A DNA stretch of 64,000 nucleotides from JAWLHU01 sp041690255 (GTDB taxonomy: Bacteria > Bacillota > Sulfobacillia > Symbiobacteriales > Symbiobacteriaceae): positions 219,937 through 283,936 of the forward strand of contig JAWLHU010000009.1 in NCBI GenBank assembly GCA_041690255.1, given 5' to 3'. The notes beneath the pieces were generated by a model. That model ran no database searches, was not told where the DNA came from, and saw nothing but the letters and a program-made list of their open reading frames with translations. Numbering within the stretch: the first letter of the stretch is position 1; every line of letters starts with the position of its first letter. Position numbers and translations under genes: made by a program. Positions 31,568 to 40,784 of this stretch are shown here, piece after piece.

Positions 31568-31600
31568 ACGGCCGCTCCCTGCAAGGGGCGCGGCCGTTTT
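31568..31600 (+). terminator. Rho-independent terminator after the cupredoxin lipoprotein gene
   Basis: Stem ACGGCCGC.CCCT/AGGG.GCGGCCGT with a 3-base loop region, followed by TTTTG. It also closes the converging gerA operon. Confidence 0.75.
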
Positions 31601-31609
31601 GCGCACTGC

Positions 31610-32785
31610 TTACTCGCTCAGCTCTTTCTCCGTCAGGTTCGCCGGCTTCAGGAGCAGCCCCGACTGCATGATGCTGATCTGCGCCGTGACCGTGACCTCC
31701 ACCTCCGGCCAGATCTCCGGCCAGTTCGGGCCGTTCTGAAGCCACCAGGCGGGGTCGTTCAACTGAACCCGCTTGCCGAACCCCACCGGATCGACCCTTT
31801 GGGACTTGAAGGTCTCGATCACCCCCTCAACCCGCTCTCTCACATCCTTCTCCAGGTGCGCCTCTAACCGCTCCCGCCAGGCGACATCGGCCAGGTCATC
31901 GCGACAGGTGAGCCGGATCAGATCGACCTTTCCCTGTATGGCTACGTCAATCCGCAGCCGCCCGCCTTCCCAGCTCGGTCGCATCGTGGTTCGACCCTGG
32001 TCCACCTGACCGGAGAAGCTGGCGTCAGGGTTTTCGGGGCAGGTGGCCGTTATCACGGAACGCACAGGCTTGCTCATGAGCCAGGCCAGTCCCTCGGTCT
32101 CCTTCGGGGAGAGCATCCGGACCAGCCGGTCTCCGAAGAAGAGGGCGGACCCGGTCACCACCACCTCCTTGGGCGGGGCCTGCGGCGTCCCGGCAGGCCG
32201 CTGGATCACCGAGACGGTGTACATCCACCCGGAATGGGTCTCCGAGACCCGAGCGACCAGGAAGTCCTTCAGTCGCCACCGGAGCCCGCCCTTCTCCTCC
32301 AGGATCGCCACCAGGTTCTGTGGCTGAAGGGCCTTCAACTGCGGGGGTGTCTCCAGGACCGTCTGGGCACGGCCCTCCACCACCAGGGGAACGAGCGACA
32401 TGCGCACCTGCGGGTGGCGGGCCAGGAAGTCCAGGAGGTTCCGGATCCCGCGCGTTCGGGCGTACTCCTCGCTGATCAGGACGACACGGACATGGTGCAG
32501 CGAGGTCTCCCGCCCCGCTGCCAGAGCGATCTCCCGCATGGCGTCGGAGAGGTTATCCGCCTCCCGGGCCGCCACGTAGATCGGATCGCCACCGATCGCC
32601 TTGGACTGCCCCTGCTGGCTCTGCCCCTGCCGGGCGTAGAGCAGGGTGAGGCGCACCGGCCTCTCCTCGCCGATATCGACCGCCACACCGAGCACCACGC
32701 CCAAGTCGTTCACCTCCGTCCGGCTCCAGCAGCCGGCAAGGAGCAGGAGGGACACGCAGAGATGCCCGGCCAGCCGCCTACGCAT
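31610..32785 (-). CDS. gerAC: Spore germination receptor subunit C (GerAC family lipoprotein)
   Basis: 391 residues. Signal with lipobox LLLLAGC, then the Ger(x)C domains: EVNDLGVVLGVAVDIGEE near the start, RGIRNLLDFLARHPQVRMSLVPLVVEGRAQ, PKEVVVTGSALFFGDRLVRMLSPKETEGLAWL and the C-terminal domain. It is the lipid-anchored subunit of a germinant receptor in the inner spore membrane. It overlaps the permease-like subunit gene by 8 bases and is last in the operon. Confidence 0.93.
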   Translation of the reverse strand: MRRRLAGHLCVSLLLLAGCWSRTEVNDLGVVLGVAVDIGEERPVRLTLLYARQGQSQQGQSKAIGGDPIYVAAREADNLSDAMREIALAAGRETSLHHVRVVLISEEYARTRGIRNLLDFLARHPQVRMSLVPLVVEGRAQTVLETPPQLKALQPQNLVAILEEKGGLRWRLKDFLVARVSETHSGWMYTVSVIQRPAGTPQAPPKEVVVTGSALFFGDRLVRMLSPKETEGLAWLMSKPVRSVITATCPENPDASFSGQVDQGRTTMRPSWEGGRLRIDVAIQGKVDLIRLTCRDDLADVAWRERLEAHLEKDVRERVEGVIETFKSQRVDPVGFGKRVQLNDPAWWLQNGPNWPEIWPEVEVTVTAQISIMQSGLLLKPANLTEKELSE

Positions 32786-33884
32786 GAGCGCTCACCCGGC
32801 TCCTCGCCCGCAGCACCAGGGCGGCGATCAGGAAGATCAGGATGATTCCCCCCTCCCAAAGGTTGTGCACAAGGATATAGATGGGTGAACCCGCCGACGT
32901 GACAAGGGGAATCACCCCGGGCCAGATCTGTGCCAACGCAACCGCCATCACGGCCAAGACGGCAGCGGGAACCCTATGGCTCCTCAGGCCCAGGGAGTCG
33001 GTGGTCGCCTCTGCCGCAGCATAGAGGTAGAACCCGACCTTTACGAACATGGTCGCAAGCCAGATTACGACAAAGGTCAATTCGATCCGTTCGATGATCT
33101 CCGCCAGGGAGATCTGCTGGAGCAGGGTATAGGAGGCGAACATCATGCGGGAGGGCAGCACCGGTCCGAAGACCAGGAGGGTGAGGACCAGGATCTCGGT
33201 CACGACCAGGGCCGCGCCGATCGTGCCGATCGCCGTCCAGCGGTAGACCTCCCCGGGCCGGCTCAGGTAGGGGACCAGAGTGAAGACCAGAATGATCTCG
33301 CCGAACCAGGGGGCAGACACGAGGCTAGCCTCCAGCACCGGGCCGATTCCCCGGGAGAGAAAGGGGTCAATATGGAGCAGACCATACTCCGGATAGAGCA
33401 GCACCGGGAGGATAAGCATGGTCATGATGGTCCCGATGAGCGTCGGAAAGGCGATACGGGCAAGGGGCTCCAGTCCGCTCCAGACCGCGTAGAGCGCCAC
33501 CGCACCCATGGCTCCTGCAACCACCAGCCCGGGGGTTCCGGGTAGGAGTACGATGGTGGTGAACTCCTGAACATCCCGCAGGACCAGGGAGGAAACCCAG
33601 AGTGCATAGGTGGTGTAGATCAGGCCGCCCAGGCCACCCACCGCCTTCCCCATGGCCGAGCGGGCGGCCTGGGCGGCGCTCCGGCGGCCGAACTGGAGGC
33701 AGATCCAGCCGATGAAGATCCCCACCAGGGTCGTGACCACCGCGTCCAGCAGCACGGAGAGCCAGGCCTCCTGCCGGGCGATCCCGACGAGGGTGGCAGG
33801 CAGAAAGAGGAGCTGTGCCGCGTGCATGTACGTGGCCAGCAGGCAGGCGTAAAGGCCTCCACTTATGCGAAGTGTCCGGTTCAT
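32778..33884 (-). CDS. gerAB: Spore germination receptor subunit B (GerAB family)
   Basis: 368 residues, ten membrane helices, of the amino acid permease-like GerAB/endospore germination permease family (ISGGLYACLLATYMHAAQLLFLPATL, LRDVQEFTTIVLLPGTPGLVV, YGLLHIDPFLSRGIGPVLEAS). It carries the germinant-binding site of the receptor. ATG at 33884 has AAAGGAGGAGG upstream, and the codon overlaps the gerAA stop as ATGA. Confidence 0.93.
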   Translation of the reverse strand: MNRTLRISGGLYACLLATYMHAAQLLFLPATLVGIARQEAWLSVLLDAVVTTLVGIFIGWICLQFGRRSAAQAARSAMGKAVGGLGGLIYTTYALWVSSLVLRDVQEFTTIVLLPGTPGLVVAGAMGAVALYAVWSGLEPLARIAFPTLIGTIMTMLILPVLLYPEYGLLHIDPFLSRGIGPVLEASLVSAPWFGEIILVFTLVPYLSRPGEVYRWTAIGTIGAALVVTEILVLTLLVFGPVLPSRMMFASYTLLQQISLAEIIERIELTFVVIWLATMFVKVGFYLYAAAEATTDSLGLRSHRVPAAVLAVMAVALAQIWPGVIPLVTSAGSPIYILVHNLWEGGIILIFLIAALVLRARSRVSAHA

Positions 33885-35536
33885 GGCCCTCCTCCTTTGC
33901 CCGGTGTTTGCGGACCGGCGTTCTGCCGCTGGCGTACCCGGTTGCCGACCGGGAACTCCCGGGGCCTGCGCCGCATGAACCACCAGGGCGCCCGGATCAT
34001 GAGATCCTTCATGTCCTCCGCCGTGGGAGGCATGATCGGGGTGAGGTAGGGCACCCCAAATGAGCGGAGGCTTGCGAGGTGGATCGCGACGGCCAGGAGG
34101 CCGATCACCAGGCCGTAGAAGCCCAGGGTTCCGGCCAGGAGCATCATACCGAAGCGGAGCAGTCGGATCGCCAGTCCCATGGAGAAGAAAGGGATCACAA
34201 ACGAAGCGATGGCCGTGATCGAGACGACGATCACCATGACCGGGGAGATCAGCCCGGCCCTGACCGCCGACTCACCGATCACCAGCGCGCCCACAATCGA
34301 GATCGCCTGGCCCACCGGCTTGGGTAGCCGGACACCGGCCTCCCGGAGCGCTTCGAAGGTGAACTCCATCATGAGGGCCTCCACCAGGGCCGGGAAGGGT
34401 ACCCCCTCCCGTGCGGCCATCAGACCGATCAGGAGGCTGGTAGGGATCATCTCGTGGTGGAAGGTGGTCATGGCTATGTAGGTCGATGGCCCCAGCAGCG
34501 CCACCAGCAGGAAAAGGTAGCGGAGTGACCGCAGGAAGGAGGCCATGGGCCAGCGCTGGTAGTAGTCCTCGGCTGCCTGCATCGCCCCTGTGAATGTGTG
34601 TGGCATCAGGAGCACGTGCGGGGTCCCGTCGGTCAGGACGGCCACCCGTCCCTCCAGGAGGTCTGCCGCAACGACGTCCGGTCGCTCGGTGGCCCGCACC
34701 TGGGGAAAGGGCGAGAAGGGATGGTCCTCGATCAACTCTTCGAGGTAGCCGCTCTCCAGGACCCCGTCGATCTGGATGCGGTCCAGCCGGCGCCCCACCT
34801 CGGCCACCACCTCCGGCGTCGCCAGTCCGGCCAGGTGGATCATCAGGATGTCGGTCCCGGTGTGGGTGCCAATTCGCCTGTGCTCGACCCGCAGCCGCTC
34901 GTCCTTCACGCGCCGCCGGATCAGAGCCAGGTTGACCGCGAGGGTCTCCGTAAACCCCTCCTTCGGACCGCGCACCACCGGCTCGGCCACCGGCTCCGCG
35001 GGCTGCCGGTGCTCCCAGCCCCGGGTTGAGACTCCAAGGCCGACGGTCAGCCCATCCAACAGCAGGATGGAGTCGCCGCTGAGGGCCGCCTCCACCAGCT
35101 CGCCCATGTTGTCGTTGCGGTTGACCTCGTGGTTGGTCAGGGCCCGCTGCTCCAGAAAGTGCTGCAGGGCCTGGCCCTGGCTGGGCAACTCTTCCTGGCG
35201 AAGCCGGACGACAAGGACCTCCAACAGCCCCATGATGTAATCCTTCTTCACCAGGTTGTCTATGAGGAAGATGCTGCCCCGGTGGGCGTCGGCGCCGATC
35301 TCAAAGGCGCGGAAGACCACATCTGGGCTGGGGCCCATGATAAGCCTCAAGATGCCCGTGTTCTCGTCGAGCACCGGGCTGATCGGCATGCGCCGCTTGG
35401 CGCCGGCCAGGGAGAGACGCAGTTCTTCGGGGACGGGTCCCCCGGGGGCGACCCTGGCCAGGGTCTCGGCCAGTTGCCGGGCCTCATCGGACTGCCAGCG
35501 CCTGAGATACCGCAGGGCGTCCTCCACCTGGCCCAT
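33881..35536 (-). CDS. gerAA: Spore germination receptor subunit A (GerAA family)
   Basis: 551 residues. A soluble N-terminal part (about 1-280) is followed by five to six membrane helices; family landmarks are FEIGADAHRGSIFLIDNLVKKDYI, LLDGLTVGLGVSTRGWEHR, PKEGFTETLAVNLALIRRRV, VESGYLEE-like VLESGYLEELIED and HHEMIPTSLLIGLMAAREGVPFPALVEALMME. First gene of gerAA-AB-AC, all overlapping by 4-8 bases. ATG at 35536 follows AGAGGAGG. It is expected to be expressed in the forespore, but no clear sigma-G promoter was found in the 75-base gap upstream. Confidence 0.95.
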   Translation of the reverse strand: MGQVEDALRYLRRWQSDEARQLAETLARVAPGGPVPEELRLSLAGAKRRMPISPVLDENTGILRLIMGPSPDVVFRAFEIGADAHRGSIFLIDNLVKKDYIMGLLEVLVVRLRQEELPSQGQALQHFLEQRALTNHEVNRNDNMGELVEAALSGDSILLLDGLTVGLGVSTRGWEHRQPAEPVAEPVVRGPKEGFTETLAVNLALIRRRVKDERLRVEHRRIGTHTGTDILMIHLAGLATPEVVAEVGRRLDRIQIDGVLESGYLEELIEDHPFSPFPQVRATERPDVVAADLLEGRVAVLTDGTPHVLLMPHTFTGAMQAAEDYYQRWPMASFLRSLRYLFLLVALLGPSTYIAMTTFHHEMIPTSLLIGLMAAREGVPFPALVEALMMEFTFEALREAGVRLPKPVGQAISIVGALVIGESAVRAGLISPVMVIVVSITAIASFVIPFFSMGLAIRLLRFGMMLLAGTLGFYGLVIGLLAVAIHLASLRSFGVPYLTPIMPPTAEDMKDLMIRAPWWFMRRRPREFPVGNRVRQRQNAGPQTPGKGGGP

Positions 35537-35611
35537 GGTTGGCACCTCCTCTGGCCTCTGTTCCCACCTGCTATGGTGGCCTCTTCCAGGGGAGAGTATG
35601 CGGGGCGCGAG

Positions 35612-35641
35612 AAAAGGGCTGCCGGTGATCCGGCAGCCCTT
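35612..35641 (-). terminator. Rho-independent terminator of the eleven-gene ABC/MoxR/vWA run
   Basis: On the minus strand AAGGGCTGCCGG, loop ATCA, CCGGCAGCCCTT, then TTCTC; 12-bp perfect stem. It separates the run from the gerA operon. Confidence 0.85.
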
Positions 35642-35657
35642 CGCTCTGGTGTGGGTC

Positions 35658-38582
35658 CTATTGGCGCTTCCGCTTGGCCGCCAGCAGCCGGCTGGAGAAG
35701 CTGCCGGCCTCTTCGTCGGGCTTGGGCTCCTCGCCCTTCGCGGGCGCCTGGGCCTTTGGCTGGGACGCCTGGGCCTGGGCCTTTGGCTCCGCCTTGGGCG
35801 GCCTGGCGAGTACCCGGGCCTCCGGCTCGGTGCCCTCCGACGCCGCCGGGCGGGCCGGTGGGAGCGTCTCGGCACGTCGCTCCCGAATCTTTCCCAGCGC
35901 TGCGCTGGTCGATGTGGCCATGCCGGACAGTTGCCGCCGCTCCCGCCGCCGCCGGATCGCATCGCCAATCTCGGCGGGGGTGAGTGAGAGCCGGCGCATG
36001 GCGATCTCGAGCGGCCAGAGGATCAGGGCCAGGACCAGCAGGATCTGGTCCAGCGGCAGCCGGCCCGGCGCCGGGGGCAGATCCCAGGCGAAGGCCATGG
36101 CCGGATCAAGCAGCACCTTGCCGCCACCCGCCTTCGCCAGCCGCTCCATGAAGCCGGGATCGGCCCCGCTGGATGCGAACTCCGGCGAGTAGGGCACGAC
36201 CACGAAGGTCTCGCCCAGGGTGGTCGACTGGCGCTTGGTACCGGCGGCCAGTTTGACCAGGTAGGGGCCGGGGATCGAGGCGGGAATCTCCCCCTCGTAC
36301 TGGCCCGGGGCCGTCCCCTGCAGGGGCATCACCTGGGTGGAGCCGTCCGGGCGGATAATGCCCGCCGTAATGCTGGCCGGCCAGGAGTTGGGCCCGCCCA
36401 CCCCACCGATCTCCAGCCCCTCACCGGGGAGCTGCACGGTCAGGTGCGCCTTGCCGCCCACCACCGAGGCCATGGTCCGCATGCCCTGGTCATCCACCGC
36501 GGGCATGGTCCAGGAGACGGCGTTGGACCAGAAGCGGGTGAAGCCTTCCCACGGGACCATCTCCTCGGTCCAGAGACCGCCGGAGTCCGAGGTGAAGGCG
36601 ACCACCCGGCCCAGGCCCGTCTGCCAGGCAGCCAGGATCGGGTCGGCCTGCGCCGACTGGAGGATCACCTCACCGGTCGTCTTCGGCGTGGTGGCAATAT
36701 AGCCCCGCAGGAGCGGGAAGGCGTCGATCCCCGTCATGATCGGGCTCGGGCTGAGCAGAGTCGGGAAGAAATCCTCCTCCACCACCCCGGGCCGGGCCAT
36801 CGACTGGGCCTCCTTCATGAAGATCTGGGGCGTTGCCGCCGGGTCGGAGGCCAGGTAGTACCGGCCCCCGCCCACCTGGGCGATCAGCTGCATGAGCACC
36901 TCTTCGCCCGGGTTGAGCCAGTTGACATGGATGGTGGAGACCGTGATCCCCATATCGGCGATGCGGGCCACCCGCTGGGCGTACTCGTTAAACGTGATCA
37001 TCTGGGCGTCGCCGTCGCCGGCGAAGACGATATGCTTGATCTTCGCGTCGATCCGGTTGAGGGCGGCGGCCGCCGCCTCCAGGTGGTCCATATAATGCGG
37101 CGGGTCACCCGGGGCCATCGCATCGATCAGGGCCTTGATCTGCCCCTTGTCGGTCACCTTCTGGGGCGGGACCGCCCAGCCGCCGACCAGGGTCGCATCG
37201 CCCACGAGAATCGTATCTCGGGGGGTGAGCATATCGACCAGCGCCTTGCCGGCCTCCTTGGAGATGTTCACCTTCTGCTGACTCTCGAAGTTCTCAATGA
37301 TCAGCGCCACCGCGACGGGCGGCTGCTCCCGGCGCTGCGGGACATCCATGGAGACGGGGAGCAGCTCCTCGAGCGGGGTGCCGCCGTAGCCGCCCATGGC
37401 ATAGGAGTTCTCGCCGCCGATCACCACGAGGCCGTGGCCGGACTGCTTCACATAGCCCTCGATCGCGTCCAGACTGGTGGAGCGCATGAGCGGGGCCGGT
37501 ACATCCACCATGACGACCGATGCATACCGGGCGTACTGGGGGCCGTGGGTGGGCAGGGCATCCGGCGGGCGGACCTCCACCTGCATACCGGCGGCCCGGA
37601 GCGCCTGGACAATGTTGGTCGCCGACCCGGGGAGCCCCTCGACCACGAGGATCGACGGCGCCCCCTGGATGTTGACCAGGACGGCCGACTCGTTGTTCTG
37701 GGTCAGGGTGTCCTGCTCCGCCTCCAGGGTAGCCCAGAGCCGGTGGTAGCCAGATGGCAGGTTCTCCATGGATACCCGCACCTGCTGATCACCGGGGCGC
37801 AGGGGGATCGTCCGGGTCTCCAGCAGGGTCCGCTCCTGGTAGATGCGGAGCTGGGCGGTGGTCTCGGCGCTGGAGGTGATCGTGATCGCCAGATCCAGCT
37901 TCTCCCCCTGCCGCAGGGTGCCCGGGGCCTCGATCGTCTTGATCAGGGCCTCAGGACCGGGCTTGGGGGCCATGTTGAGCACATCGACCGTGAAGCCCCG
38001 CTGCCGCAGCCGCTGGACCTCCGCCATGGCGTTGCCCACGTTCTCCTTGCCGTCGGAGAGGAGGACGATCCGCGGGCGGTAACCGACGGGGAGCAGGGCG
38101 GCACCGAGCCGCAGCCCCCGCTCCAGGTCTGTGTGATCCGGGCGGACGATGGCGGTGAAGCCGGCGAAGGTAGGCCGGGCGGAGACCGGGGCCTCCAACT
38201 GGGCATCTTCGCCGATGGCCAGGACGCCCGCCACATCGCCCGGGGCCATCTCCCCGATCGCCTTCTTAATGAAGGTTTCCATCTCGCTGCGAACGGTGGC
38301 GGTCGAGGAGGAGACATCGGCCACGAACATGACCGCCTGGTTCCGGGCGCTGAAGACCATGCCGGTCCCGGCCAGGGCCAGGATCAGCAGGGTGATGATC
38401 AGCAGCCGGAACCACTCGTAGATGGTGGGCCGGAAGAGCCGGAGCCACTCGCGTGTGCTGCGCGGCTCCCGGGACATCGCTCGGGTCGGGCGCCGCCGGA
38501 GCCGGTCCCAGGCCAGCCAGATGAAGGGGAGCAGCAGGGCGAGCAGCGCCCACGGATGGGCGAAGCTCAATCCAAAGGCCAT
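35658..38582 (-). CDS. Large membrane protein with von Willebrand A domains (BatA/BatB-like)
   Basis: 974 residues. Two N-terminal membrane helices (HPWALLALLLPFIWLAW; LLIITLLILALAGTGMV), then a vWA domain with metal site DVSSS (in VMFVADVSSSTATV), a beta-rich stretch, a glutamine-amidotransferase-like Rossmann region (ILVVEGLPGSATNIVQALRAAG ... VVIGGENSYAMGGYGG), a second vWA-like region (AVALIIENFESQ ... IKHIVFAGDGDAQ) and a last membrane helix near 850. The ~100-residue tail is basic, rich in Pro/Lys/Ala/Gln. Such proteins work with MoxR ATPases and DUF58 proteins; here all are in the same run. The ATG is 7 bases after the stop of the preceding gene. Its job is unknown. Confidence 0.85.
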   Translation of the reverse strand: MAFGLSFAHPWALLALLLPFIWLAWDRLRRRPTRAMSREPRSTREWLRLFRPTIYEWFRLLIITLLILALAGTGMVFSARNQAVMFVADVSSSTATVRSEMETFIKKAIGEMAPGDVAGVLAIGEDAQLEAPVSARPTFAGFTAIVRPDHTDLERGLRLGAALLPVGYRPRIVLLSDGKENVGNAMAEVQRLRQRGFTVDVLNMAPKPGPEALIKTIEAPGTLRQGEKLDLAITITSSAETTAQLRIYQERTLLETRTIPLRPGDQQVRVSMENLPSGYHRLWATLEAEQDTLTQNNESAVLVNIQGAPSILVVEGLPGSATNIVQALRAAGMQVEVRPPDALPTHGPQYARYASVVMVDVPAPLMRSTSLDAIEGYVKQSGHGLVVIGGENSYAMGGYGGTPLEELLPVSMDVPQRREQPPVAVALIIENFESQQKVNISKEAGKALVDMLTPRDTILVGDATLVGGWAVPPQKVTDKGQIKALIDAMAPGDPPHYMDHLEAAAAALNRIDAKIKHIVFAGDGDAQMITFNEYAQRVARIADMGITVSTIHVNWLNPGEEVLMQLIAQVGGGRYYLASDPAATPQIFMKEAQSMARPGVVEEDFFPTLLSPSPIMTGIDAFPLLRGYIATTPKTTGEVILQSAQADPILAAWQTGLGRVVAFTSDSGGLWTEEMVPWEGFTRFWSNAVSWTMPAVDDQGMRTMASVVGGKAHLTVQLPGEGLEIGGVGGPNSWPASITAGIIRPDGSTQVMPLQGTAPGQYEGEIPASIPGPYLVKLAAGTKRQSTTLGETFVVVPYSPEFASSGADPGFMERLAKAGGGKVLLDPAMAFAWDLPPAPGRLPLDQILLVLALILWPLEIAMRRLSLTPAEIGDAIRRRRERRQLSGMATSTSAALGKIRERRAETLPPARPAASEGTEPEARVLARPPKAEPKAQAQASQPKAQAPAKGEEPKPDEEAGSFSSRLLAAKRKRQ

Positions 38583-38589
38583 GCCAGAG

Positions 38590-40410
38590 CTAGTACCCAC
38601 GGCGATACACCCACCATTCCAGGCCCACAAGTAGCAGGGCGACCCAACCGAAGTAGCGCCAGAGATCTTGCGGCGCTTCGGTCTTGACCTGCTGGGCCTC
38701 GGGGAGCACGGGAACATCCCACTCCGTGAGCGGCGTCAGATCGGAGACGAGCGAGGAGAAGAGGTTGACGGCGAACCGGGACTCGCGGATACCGGTGGTG
38801 CCGGTGGCCTGGGTCACCTGCTGCGTCACCCGGTAGAGGCCGGGCTCGCTGGTCTCCAGGAAGGGCGGATTGATCCCGGGAGAGATCTCCCAGCTCTGCT
38901 GCTTCCCCCCGGGGGAGGCGATGCTCATGGAGGTGGCCCCGGGCCAGGGGCGGAGCGCCACCGACTCGCCGGGCTGGATCAGGGCGGCGTCTACAGGGGC
39001 CGGTGGCAGCAGCCAGCCGGCGAGGTTCTGCATCAGGATCGGGAAGGCGACCCGCAGGGGCAGGTCGGATTGCTGGAGGGCAAAGCCAAAGATCACTCGG
39101 TCGTTCGACTCGGTCCAGAGGAGCGGCACAGAGCCCTTCTCGGTCTCGCCCTCCCAGAGGATTCGGGCGCCATCGGCCGGGGTCCGAACCTGCACCGTGT
39201 TGATGTGGACCTCCTTGGTATCGACAAAGCGGAGCAGGGGGTCGGTGGAGCGGGCCAGGATCTGGCCGACAAACCGCTCCTCGCCGCCGCCAGGCGGGTT
39301 GATGATCAGCATCCGGCCCGGCGGGGTTCCCTCGGGTGGGGCGATCTGGTCAAAGATGTAGAGATCGTAGTCGCCGGGGGTATACTCACCCTTCTCGGTG
39401 ATCTCGGCCCCCGGGATCAGGGCCAGCGCCCGCGCCAGGAATGGGTTGCCGGGGGTGATCAGGAGGATCCGGTTCCGCTGACTGCCGGCCGCCAGGGCCC
39501 AGGCCTGGTTGTCGAGGGCGAGGCCGTCGGTACTGGGCAGCCGGACCTCCAGCTCGTGGGCCTCCAGGGGCACGGCCCAGGAGAAGGCACGGCTCTCCCC
39601 CGGGTCGATCGCCTGCCGCTCGACCCCGACCAGGTTGCCGTCGGCCCAGAACTCGGCCGTAGCCGGGGTGGACTCGGGGCCGAAGTTGGAGACCTGGGCA
39701 AAGGCCAGGAGCTCCCCGTCCACCAGGCGGGTCGTCAGGCTGGAGACGGCCAGGTTGGGCGTCGGTTCTCCGATGGGCACGTAGGTCACGGGCACCGGTG
39801 AGGGCGGGATCTCCCCCATGCCCCGGTAGTGGCCACTGCCGACGAGGATGATCTGTCCGTCGGTCTCGCCGCGCAGGAGCGAATAGGCCAGGGTCATGGC
39901 CTGGCCGGCATCGCCGTCGCCCGATGTCACCTGTGCGGAGTCCAGGGCGTTAAGCAGGGCGTCGCGATTATCAGAGCCCGCCACCAGGATCTGGGGCGAG
40001 CGGGTGAGCAGGATCAGTGACATCTTGCCGCCGGTCGGTCGCTGCTCGATCAGCTTCCGCGCCTCCTCCTTGGCCCGGGCGAAGCGGTTGGGGGCGATAT
40101 CGGTGGCCTGCATGGCGCCGGTGGCGTCCAGCAGGATGACCGTGTTGCCCGCCGTGGCCGCCCTGACCATGGCGAAGGGATGCGAGACGGAGAGGATCAG
40201 CAGGAGGGCTGCCAGCAGTTGAACAAGCAGGAGCAGGGAGAGGCGGAGTCTCTGCCAGAGGCTGTTCGCCTGCCGGTCCAGCAGGACCGGACGCCAGAGG
40301 AAGGTCGAGGAGATCTCCCGCTCCCGGCGCCGTAGCTTGAGGAAGTATAGGGCAACAATACCGGGGAGGATGGCGGCGAAGGCCAGCCCAGCCGGAAGGA
40401 GGAATCCCAC
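38590..40410 (-). CDS. BatA-like membrane protein with degenerate vWA domain
   Basis: 606 residues. The BatA N-terminal pattern (LLPAGLAFAAILPGIVALYFLKLRRRERE) and a second helix (LSLLLLVQLLAALLLILSV) are followed by a vWA fold whose metal site reads DATGA rather than DxSxS, so metal binding is probably weakened. A beta-sandwich region and GATase-like region follow, and a membrane helix ends the protein (YFGWVALLLVGLEWWVYRRGY). GTG at 40410 chosen for AAAGGGG 8 bases upstream and because the N-terminus then matches the family. It lies between the 11-base repeat array and the larger vWA protein. Confidence 0.85.
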   Translation of the reverse strand: MGFLLPAGLAFAAILPGIVALYFLKLRRREREISSTFLWRPVLLDRQANSLWQRLRLSLLLLVQLLAALLLILSVSHPFAMVRAATAGNTVILLDATGAMQATDIAPNRFARAKEEARKLIEQRPTGGKMSLILLTRSPQILVAGSDNRDALLNALDSAQVTSGDGDAGQAMTLAYSLLRGETDGQIILVGSGHYRGMGEIPPSPVPVTYVPIGEPTPNLAVSSLTTRLVDGELLAFAQVSNFGPESTPATAEFWADGNLVGVERQAIDPGESRAFSWAVPLEAHELEVRLPSTDGLALDNQAWALAAGSQRNRILLITPGNPFLARALALIPGAEITEKGEYTPGDYDLYIFDQIAPPEGTPPGRMLIINPPGGGEERFVGQILARSTDPLLRFVDTKEVHINTVQVRTPADGARILWEGETEKGSVPLLWTESNDRVIFGFALQQSDLPLRVAFPILMQNLAGWLLPPAPVDAALIQPGESVALRPWPGATSMSIASPGGKQQSWEISPGINPPFLETSEPGLYRVTQQVTQATGTTGIRESRFAVNLFSSLVSDLTPLTEWDVPVLPEAQQVKTEAPQDLWRYFGWVALLLVGLEWWVYRRGY

Positions 40411-40454
40411 GGGGTCAACCCCTTTCTCGTCGGTGGTCAGGGGGGTAACAATGC

Positions 40455-40769
40455 GGGCGCTACCTGGACTCTGCCTGGGCGCCACCTGGACTCTGCCTGG
40501 GCGCCACCTGGACTCCGCCTGGGCGGTACCTGGGCTTTACATGGGCGCTGCCTGGGCTTTACATGGGCGCTACCTGAGGATTACCTGGGCGCTACCTTGG
40601 GCTTTACCCGGGCGCTACCTGGGCGCTACCTGAGCGCTACCTGGGCGTTACCTGGGCGCTACCTGGGCGCTACCTGACTTTACCTGGGCGCTACCTGACT
40701 TTACCTGGGCGTTACCTGACTTTACCTGGGCGTTACCTGACTTTACCTGGGCGCTACCTGACTTTACCT
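40455..40769. repeat. Array of 29 tandem 11-base repeats
   Basis: The gap between the DUF58 gene and the BatA-like gene is filled by 29 head-to-tail copies of an 11-base unit with consensus GGGCGCTACCT (plus strand). Variants include GGACTCTGCCT, GGGCTTTACAT and, in the right third, a 10-base GACTTTACCT alternating with the 11-base unit to give a 21-base higher-order repeat. One unit has 12 bases. Lengths add to 315. There are no spacers, so it is not CRISPR. No convincing gene is inside; the only open frame through it translates the repeat itself. Confidence 0.95.
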
Positions 40770-40784
40770 GCACGCCGCCGGAGA

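Noticed and set aside
35537..35611. Sigma-G promoter in front of gerAA
   Set aside because: A GCATA -35-like element and a CATA -10-like element exist, but they are 21 bases apart and the -10 matches poorly, so the evidence is insufficient.
40337..40633. A plus-strand open frame across the 11-base repeats
   Set aside because: It only translates the repeat (WALPG/RYLGA units), has no ribosome binding site and extends into the antisense of the BatA-like gene.
40455..40769. CRISPR array
   Set aside because: The units are 10-12 bases head to tail with no spacers, and no cas genes are in the window.
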